Shown here: one piece after another, positions 5,745-9,807 of the stretch
Layout: every line of letters begins with the position of its first letter
Numbering within the stretch: the stretch's first letter is position 1
Source of the DNA: an uncultured Eubacteriales bacterium
Lineage (GTDB): Bacteria; Bacillota; Clostridia; TANB77; CAG-508
Assembly: GCA_902766085.1 (NCBI GenBank)
Contig: CACXCH010000084.1
Span: 1 to 9,807 of the forward strand
Direction of reading: 5' to 3'
Length of the DNA stretch: 9,807 bases
Translations under genes and position numbers: made by a program
Notes under the pieces: model-generated
Databases searched by the model: none
What the model saw: only the letters and a program-made list of their open reading frames with translations
Told to the model about the DNA's origin: nothing

Positions 5745-5903
5745 TTAGCAATATTTTGTTTTGCGGATTCCCTTAGTTGAAGGACTCTGATACTGCTTCC
5801 CGCTCTTCTGATAAGACTTTGGATGCGGATTTCCATTCTTGGAGGCAGGATTACCTTTGATCCTTCCAGACGAAACATGCGAAGCGTAGTCTTTTTTGCC
5901 CAT
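5745..5903 (-). CDS. Small basic protein, 52 residues (unit B)
   Basis: An uncharacterised 52-residue, strongly basic protein (MGKKDYASHVSSGRIKGN ... KGIRKTKYC) rich in Lys, Ser, Gly, Asn, Gln and Pro with almost no hydrophobic residues; probably disordered or nucleic-acid-associated. A longer frame runs upstream to 5975, but the ATG at 5903 has AAAGGAG five bases before it, and the extension would reach into the promoter. It is therefore not part of the protein. It has its own TTGACA-17-TAATAT promoter and terminator. About 43 % G+C by hand count, with CCG, TCG, GGC and CGC codons unlike the A+T-rich neighbours. Its start-site sequence is shared with unit A (5317-5487), suggesting joint control. 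The single cysteine is the last residue. I do not recognise the family. Confidence 0.65.
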   Translation of the reverse strand: MGKKDYASHVSSGRIKGNPASKNGNPHPKSYQKSGKQYQSPSTKGIRKTKYC

Positions 5904-5919
5904 AAGGCTCCTTTCTTTA

Positions 5920-5933
5920 GCTATTATAATAGC
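5920..5933 (-). promoter_or_regulatory. 14-bp palindrome in the unit B leader
   Basis: GCTATTATAATAGC, a perfect palindrome between the promoter and the AAAGGAG of the 52-residue gene. Its position matches the palindrome in the unit A leader although the sequence differs. Confidence 0.45.
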
Positions 5934-5942
5934 AAGAAAATG

Positions 5943-5961
5943 AAACAATAGGTTACATAAT
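5943..5961 (-). repeat. Shared start-site element, unit B
   Basis: AAACAATAGGTTACATAAT on the plus strand, the counterpart of 5524-5545. Its GTTACATAA (5952-5960) is repeated in inverted orientation at 6003-6011 (TTATGTAAC), so the two 9-bp arms flank the -10 and -35 boxes of this promoter. Confidence 0.65.
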
Positions 5962-5965
5962 TCAT

Positions 5966-5994
5966 ATATTATCACATACTTTATAAAATGTCAA
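5966..5994 (-). promoter_or_regulatory. Promoter of unit B
   Basis: On the minus strand TTGACA (5989-5994), 17-base spacer, TAATAT (5966-5971), close to consensus. Leader of about 55 bases. Confidence 0.7.
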
Positions 5995-6011
5995 TGAATA
6001 TTTTATGTAAC

Positions 6012-6176
6012 TTTTCTAATTCACTTAATTCACCAATTCAACCAAAATTCTTATTGATTAATAGTTTGTAAATTTCTGCTTTCAATTTTTTTGTTCTTAA
6101 AACCATTAACCTGTAACTCAAAATTTACTTTGCTTCTTTAATTCAACTTTTACTACAATTAGCTACAGTCCAGTAA
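6012..6176. other. A+T-rich intergenic region without a gene
   Basis: The gene-free stretch 5904-6562 contains the unit B promoter, the second intergenic repeat, a degenerate copy of the nrdD leader and the nrdD promoter, all listed separately. In 6012-6176 only the repeat at 6078-6117 stands out. I see no NrdR-like box (paired ACACTATATATAGTGT-type sequence), no B12 riboswitch and no short gene with a convincing ribosome binding site. Confidence 0.5.
6078..6117 (+). repeat. Intergenic repeat, copy 2
   Basis: Second copy of the repeat at 85-126, same orientation, sharing an identical 20-mer (TTAAAACCATTAACCTGTAA, 6097-6116) and the T-run before it. Together the two copies bracket the whole accessory segment between 127 and 6077. 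Confidence 0.65.
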
Positions 6177-6342
6177 TTGACATTTATAGACTTTTATGTT
6201 CAAACATAAATTAAAAAACTTTGAAAAACCAAAAAATAAAAAAATGATTTTTTGAAAATCTTAAAAATAAAAATAAAAAATAAATTGTAATACAAATGAA
6301 ATATTAGTTAAAGAAATGTCGAAATATGGGCAAAAAATGCAA
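6177..6342 (+). repeat. Degenerate copy of the nrdD promoter-leader-start region
   Basis: Three blocks occur in the same order here and at 6451-6568. These are TTGACATT (6177 and 6451); a ~34-bp A-rich block starting TTGAAAAAC with only two or three differences (6221-6254 and 6490-6523); and GGCAAAAAATGCAA (6329-6342 and 6555-6568), which at nrdD includes the ribosome binding site end and start codon. Here the ATG-CAA is followed directly by TAA. Low complexity of the A-rich block weakens the case. Confidence 0.45.
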
Positions 6343-6450
6343 TAAGTAACATAATACGAAAATAAAACCATAAACCCAAAACAAAAGCAAAATACAGGCT
6401 TTCATCAAATTGGGAACATAATAAAGAAAAATAATTTAAAAAATAAATTG

Positions 6451-6479
6451 TTGACATTATTAATAATATGATTTATTAT
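6451..6479 (+). promoter_or_regulatory. Promoter of nrdD
   Basis: TTGACA (6451-6456), 17-base spacer, TATTAT (6474-6479); a TATAAT also overlaps at 6477-6482 but with a 20-base spacer. Predicted start near 6486, giving a leader of about 77 bases that is almost all A and ends in TGGAGGC six bases before the ATG. Confidence 0.65.
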
Positions 6480-6562
6480 AATTATGCAATTGAAAAACAC
6501 AAAAATAAAAAAATGATTTTTTTAAAAAAACGAAAAAATGAAAATAAAAATGGAGGCAAAAA

Positions 6563-8776
6563 ATGCAAGTCGTAAAAAGAGATGGAAAAATTGTTGATTT
6601 TGATGAAAGCAGAATCATTAATGCTATTGAAAAAGCAAACAAAGAGGTTGACAAAAAAGAAAGGGCAACTGACGAAGAAATTGCGGAAATAACTTCTGAA
6701 ATCAGAAACTTAAAAAAGAAAAGAATCCTTGTTGAAGATATCCAAGATATGATTGAGGACAAATTAATGGATTTCGGAAAACACGAGTTAGCAAGATGCT
6801 ATATTACATATCGTTATAACCGTGCGTTAATTAGAAAAGCAAACACAACAGATAAGTCTATTAAAGAGCTTATTGATGGTGAGAGTGAATATTGGAACAA
6901 TGAAAATTCAAATAAAAATGCTAAAGTTGTTACAACCCAAAGAGATTATTTAGCAGGAATCACAAGCACAGATATCACTCGTAGATTTTTACTTCCTGAT
7001 GATGTTGTAAAAGCACACGATGAGGGAATTATTCACTTCCACGATGCTGACTACTTTGCCCAAAATGTTCTAACAAACTGTGAATTAATTAACCTTAATG
7101 ATATGCTTCAAAATGGAACAGTAATAAATGGAGTAAAAATTGAAAAACCTCACAGATTTTTAACAGCTTGCACAATTGCTACACAAATAATCCTTGCAGT
7201 AACATCTTCTACTTATGGTGGGGCAACAGTATCATTAACACATTTAGCACCATTTGTTAGAGATAGCTACAACAGATATTTGGACAAATATAAAAAACGT
7301 GGGTTAAATGAAGAACAATGCAAACAATTTGCAATGGAAGATACCAAAAAGGAAATTGCAGATGGAGTACAAACATTTAACTATCAAGTTAATTCGATGA
7401 CAAATACAAATGGACAATCTCCATTCTTATCTGTAAATATGTATTTAGGTGAAACTGATGAATATAAAGATGAACTTGCTATGATTATAGAAGAATTTTT
7501 AAATCAAAGAATTCTTGGATTTAAAAATGAAAAAGGAGTTTATATAACACCAGCATTTCCAAAATTATTATATGTACTAGAAGAAGACAACATAAAAGAG
7601 GGAAGCAAATACTGGTATTTGACAGAGCTTGCAGCAAAATGTACAGCAAAGAGAATGGTTCCTGACTATATTTCAGAAAAGATGATGAAAAAATATAAAA
7701 TAAATGAAAAGGGCCAAGGAGAGTGCTATCCTTGCATGGGATGTAGATCATTCTTAACACCTGATAGAACAATGTCTTTAGGAAATATTGCTCATGCTGG
7801 AGACTATGTAGAGGGCAAAGGCAAATATTATGGAAGATTTAATCAAGGTGTTGTAACAATCAATTTACCAGATGTTGCTCTATCATCAGGAAAAGATATG
7901 AAAAAATTCTGGGAAATATTTGATGAAAGACTTGATTTATGCCATAAAGCATTAAGAGTACGTGTTGATAGACTTGAAAAGGGAACATCTGATGTTGCAC
8001 CAATTTTATGGCAATATGGAGCATTAGCTAGACTAAAGAAAGGCGAAAGCTTACACGAATTATTACACCATGGATATTCAACATTATCTTTAGGATATGC
8101 TGGACTTTATGAATGTGTAAAATATATGACAGGTCATTCACACACAGATGGAGCTGAAGGAGAAAAATTTGCCTTAGAAGTAATGCAACACATGAACGAC
8201 AAAACTGCAGAATGGAAAAAAGAAGAAGATATTGATTATTCACTATATGGAACACCAATTGAAAGTACAACATATAAATTTGCAAAATGCTTAAAAAAGA
8301 GATTCGGCGTAATCAAAGGAATTACAGATAGAAATTACATTACTAATTCATATCATGTTCCTGTATTTGAAAAAATTGACGCATTCAAAAAGCTTAAACT
8401 TGAGAGTAAATTCCAAAGATTATCTCCAGGTGGTGCTATAAGCTATATTGAAACACCAAACTTACAAAATAACATACCAGTAGTAGAACAAATAATTAAA
8501 TTTATTTATGATAACATTATGTATGCAGAGTTAAACACAAAATCAGATTATTGCCAAAAATGTGGATATGATGGGGAAATTCTACTAGATGATAACCTAG
8601 AATGGTATTGCCCAAACTGTGGAAACAGAGATCATAGAACACTTAATGTAGCAAGGAGAACTTGCGGATATATAGGAACAAATTTCTGGAACAAAGGAAG
8701 AACACAGGAGATAAAAGAAAGGGTACTTCACATCGACAATATGCAATATGAAGAGACAGAAAAAAAGAGCAAATAA
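6563..8776 (+). CDS. nrdD: Anaerobic (class III) ribonucleoside-triphosphate reductase
   Basis: A 737-residue oxygen-sensitive glycyl-radical enzyme that reduces ribonucleoside triphosphates to deoxyribonucleotides. The N-terminal ATP-cone (about 1-92, starting MQVVKRDGKIVDFD) is the allosteric overall-activity site. The catalytic core carries Cys173 in TNCELINL and Cys394 in MGCRSFL, which align with the active-site cysteines of the E. coli enzyme. A zinc site is formed by C664-x2-C667 and C683-x2-C686. The glycyl radical residue is Gly702 in RRTCGYIG. Length is normal and no key residue is missing. An extra Cys pair precedes the catalytic segment (GECYPCMGC, 387-394). The start has GGAGG at 6552-6556, six bases away. 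nrdG follows 231 bases downstream; the two may be co-transcribed or separately controlled by the hairpin between them. It indicates growth without oxygen. Confidence 0.97.
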   Translation: MQVVKRDGKIVDFDESRIINAIEKANKEVDKKERATDEEIAEITSEIRNLKKKRILVEDIQDMIEDKLMDFGKHELARCYITYRYNRALIRKANTTDKSIKELIDGESEYWNNENSNKNAKVVTTQRDYLAGITSTDITRRFLLPDDVVKAHDEGIIHFHDADYFAQNVLTNCELINLNDMLQNGTVINGVKIEKPHRFLTACTIATQIILAVTSSTYGGATVSLTHLAPFVRDSYNRYLDKYKKRGLNEEQCKQFAMEDTKKEIADGVQTFNYQVNSMTNTNGQSPFLSVNMYLGETDEYKDELAMIIEEFLNQRILGFKNEKGVYITPAFPKLLYVLEEDNIKEGSKYWYLTELAAKCTAKRMVPDYISEKMMKKYKINEKGQGECYPCMGCRSFLTPDRTMSLGNIAHAGDYVEGKGKYYGRFNQGVVTINLPDVALSSGKDMKKFWEIFDERLDLCHKALRVRVDRLEKGTSDVAPILWQYGALARLKKGESLHELLHHGYSTLSLGYAGLYECVKYMTGHSHTDGAEGEKFALEVMQHMNDKTAEWKKEEDIDYSLYGTPIESTTYKFAKCLKKRFGVIKGITDRNYITNSYHVPVFEKIDAFKKLKLESKFQRLSPGGAISYIETPNLQNNIPVVEQIIKFIYDNIMYAELNTKSDYCQKCGYDGEILLDDNLEWYCPNCGNRDHRTLNVARRTCGYIGTNFWNKGRTQEIKERVLHIDNMQYEETEKKSK

Positions 8777-8800
8777 AACTAAGGAAAAATAAATAATAAT

Positions 8801-8845
8801 ACTAGTAAAACATATATATTATTATAATATATATGTTTTACTAGT
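8801..8845. other. Perfect 21-bp hairpin between nrdD and nrdG
   Basis: ACTAGTAAAACATATATATT (8801-8820) is perfectly complementary to 8826-8845, with one more A-T pair closing a three-base loop. It lies 24 bases after the nrdD stop. There is no T-tract downstream and the stem is A+T-rich, so it is atypical for an intrinsic terminator. It may act as a 3'-end stabiliser, a double-strand RNase processing site, or a DNA palindrome for a regulator. Confidence 0.8.
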
Positions 8846-8876
8846 GATAAAACCACATAGCATAAAAAGAAATAAA

Positions 8877-8981
8877 ACAATAAACAGACTAAAAAAATAA
8901 AGACAGTAAACAAACTAAAAAGAAACAAAAACAATAAACAAACTAAAAATAAAAACTATAAACGAAAAATCAAAAAGAAAA
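8877..8981 (+). repeat. Degenerate A-rich tandem repeats upstream of nrdG
   Basis: Four imperfect units of about 24-28 bases, each starting AC(A/T)(A/G/T)TAAAC and continuing with AAACTAAAAA-like sequence, begin at 8877, 8903, 8931 and 8955. The fourth is the most diverged. The region 8846-9007 is overwhelmingly A on the plus strand with few T's, so its RNA should be unstructured. No promoter is visible here; the ribosome binding site GAAGGA precedes nrdG. Confidence 0.55.
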
Positions 8982-9007
8982 TATGAAATAAAAAGAAGGA
9001 ATAAAAA

Positions 9008-9523
9008 ATGAGATACAACATAATTAGACAGATGGACATAGCAAATGGACCAGGAGTAAGAGTGTCAATATTTTTACAAGGATGCGAATTTAATTGCCCA
9101 AAATGTTTTAACCCAGAAACTCATGATTTCAATGGAGGAAAAGAATTTACTAAAGAAACAGTAGAAACAGTAATGAAATTATGCGACGATGAAAACGTAA
9201 AAGGATTGTCAATACTTGGAGGAGAACCTCTACATCCAAGAAATGCTGATGCAACAGAAATGCTATCAAAAGCATTCAAGGAAAAATTTGGCAATACAAA
9301 AGATGTGTGGGTATGGACAGGATACAAGTTTGAAAATATTCCAAACAAAGACAAAATAAAATATGTAGATATTTTAGTAGATGGCCAATATGTAGACGAG
9401 CTTCACAACCCAAAACTAAATTGGAGAGGATCATCAAATCAAAGAATACTTGATGTAAAAAAATCATTAAAGCAGGGAAAACCGGTAGAAAAACTTGAAC
9501 TATATGAGCACTTAGAAAAATAG
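9008..9523 (+). CDS. nrdG: Anaerobic ribonucleotide reductase activase (radical SAM)
   Basis: A 171-residue radical S-adenosylmethionine enzyme that uses a [4Fe-4S] cluster to generate the glycyl radical on NrdD. The cluster motif is C26-x3-C30-x2-C33 (GCEFNCPKC). The SAM-binding GGEPL is at residues 71-75. The conserved WVWTGYKFE (101-109), DILVDGQYV (121-129) and WRGSSNQRI (139-147) are typical of NrdG. Length is normal for the family. The ATG has AAGGA seven bases upstream. It follows nrdD, its substrate protein, separated by a hairpin and A-rich repeats. Because no good promoter is seen in the gap, it is probably transcribed from the nrdD promoter, with the hairpin adjusting the relative amounts; that is inference. 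Confidence 0.96.
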   Translation: MRYNIIRQMDIANGPGVRVSIFLQGCEFNCPKCFNPETHDFNGGKEFTKETVETVMKLCDDENVKGLSILGGEPLHPRNADATEMLSKAFKEKFGNTKDVWVWTGYKFENIPNKDKIKYVDILVDGQYVDELHNPKLNWRGSSNQRILDVKKSLKQGKPVEKLELYEHLEK

Positions 9524-9552
9524 CATTTTTTAACATTTCTACTAAAAAGGTA

Positions 9553-9582
9553 TTGACAACATTCAGCAAAATAATATATAAT
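9553..9582 (+). promoter_or_regulatory. Promoter of rpsU
   Basis: Perfect TTGACA (9553-9558), 18-base spacer, TATAAT (9577-9582). Predicted start near 9589 gives a leader of about 75 bases, consistent with a strongly expressed ribosomal protein gene separate from nrdG. Confidence 0.75.
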
Positions 9583-9601
9583 ACTAAAGTATTTAAAAGA
9601 T

Positions 9602-9616
9602 TAGAGCAATGCTCTA
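9602..9616 (+). other. Leader hairpin of rpsU
   Basis: TAGAGCAATGCTCTA, a perfect odd-centred palindrome near the 5' end of the predicted rpsU transcript. It could stabilise the mRNA 5' end or take part in autoregulation; its loop would be small. Confidence 0.4.
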
Positions 9617-9663
9617 TAATCCCATACAATAGTTTCAAGCTTTGGAAGGAGGGGATGAATAAG

Positions 9664-9807
9664 ATGCCAAAAATTAATGTAGTTAATGGAAATATAGAAG
9701 ACGCTATCAAAAAGCTAAAGAGACAAAATGCTAGAAATGGATTACTACAAGAATTACGTAAAAGAGAATGCTATGAAAAGCCTAGCGTTAAAAGAAAAAA
9801 GAAGTCA
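9664..9807 (+). CDS. rpsU: Ribosomal protein S21 (3' end cut by window)
   Basis: The first 48 residues of small-subunit ribosomal protein S21, which binds near the mRNA 3'-anti-Shine-Dalgarno region of the 30S subunit and helps initiation. The signature RECYEKPSVKRKKKS (34-48) and the helix ALKR-like IEDAIKKLKRQNARNGLL are diagnostic. About ten C-terminal residues should lie beyond the window. I chose ATG 9664 because S21 normally begins directly with this segment; an in-frame ATG at 9655 directly abuts the AAGGAGGGG (9646-9654), leaving no spacing. The very strong ribosome binding site and consensus promoter fit a highly expressed gene. Confidence 0.95.
   Translation, partial: MPKINVVNGNIEDAIKKLKRQNARNGLLQELRKRECYEKPSVKRKKKS

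Noticed and set aside
5728..5783. 10-bp inverted repeat CCTTCAACTA / TAGTTGAAGG around the end of the 52-residue gene
   Set aside because: The loop is about 36 bases and one arm is coding; the nearby 5679-5726 hairpin is the better terminator.
5904..5975. N-terminal extension of the 52-residue protein giving a hydrophobic stretch (LLFHFLAIIIA) like a signal peptide
   Set aside because: The extension is translated from the promoter, the shared start-site element and the leader palindrome; the ATG at 5903 has an ideal AAAGGAG.
9276..9710. Long minus-strand open frame opposite nrdG and rpsU
   Set aside because: It is antisense to two unmistakable conserved genes and has a low-complexity hydrophobic translation.

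Overview
The window comes from a low-GC, anaerobic Firmicutes-type genome, most likely a Clostridia or related gut lineage. This rests on the strong A+T bias, AAAGGAG-type ribosome binding sites, TTGACA/TATAAT promoters, a Gram-positive VanW/YoaR-type envelope protein, and an oxygen-sensitive class III ribonucleotide reductase. No genus can be named from the sequence alone.

Left part (1-1910): a promoter-preceded gene for a membrane-anchored VanW-domain protein (297-1889), ending in a hairpin that contains its own stop codon. Middle part (1910-5150): three minus-strand genes, each with its own recognisable promoter. They encode an APH-type phosphotransferase (2077-2919), a guanylate-kinase-like P-loop protein (3072-3635) and an unrecognised 169-residue protein (3882-4391). 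A plus-strand Nudix hydrolase (4711-5148) is divergent to them. Next (5264-6011) come two very short minus-strand genes missed by long-ORF thinking, 56 and 52 codons. Each has a consensus promoter, a palindromic leader, a strong ribosome binding site and its own hairpin terminator. They share a nearly identical sequence at the predicted transcription start and are richer in G+C (about 41-43 % by hand count) than their surroundings.

Right part (6012-9807): a long A-rich intergenic region leads into the conserved anaerobic nucleotide-reduction pair, nrdD (6563-8776) and nrdG (9008-9523). These are separated by a perfect 21-bp hairpin and a run of degenerate A-rich repeats. Finally rpsU (ribosomal protein S21) begins at 9664 and is cut by the window end. 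NrdG installs the glycyl radical on NrdD, which then makes deoxyribonucleotides without oxygen.

The most unusual signals are: the twin small-gene units with a common start-site element; a 51-bp in-frame tandem duplication that straddles the stop codon of the kinase-like gene; a 22-bp palindrome between the ribosome binding site and start codon of the unrecognised gene; a ~40-bp repeat on both sides of the accessory block (85-126 and 6078-6117); and an apparent degenerate duplicate of the nrdD promoter-leader-start region. I see no rRNA, tRNA, CRISPR array, transposase or integrase.
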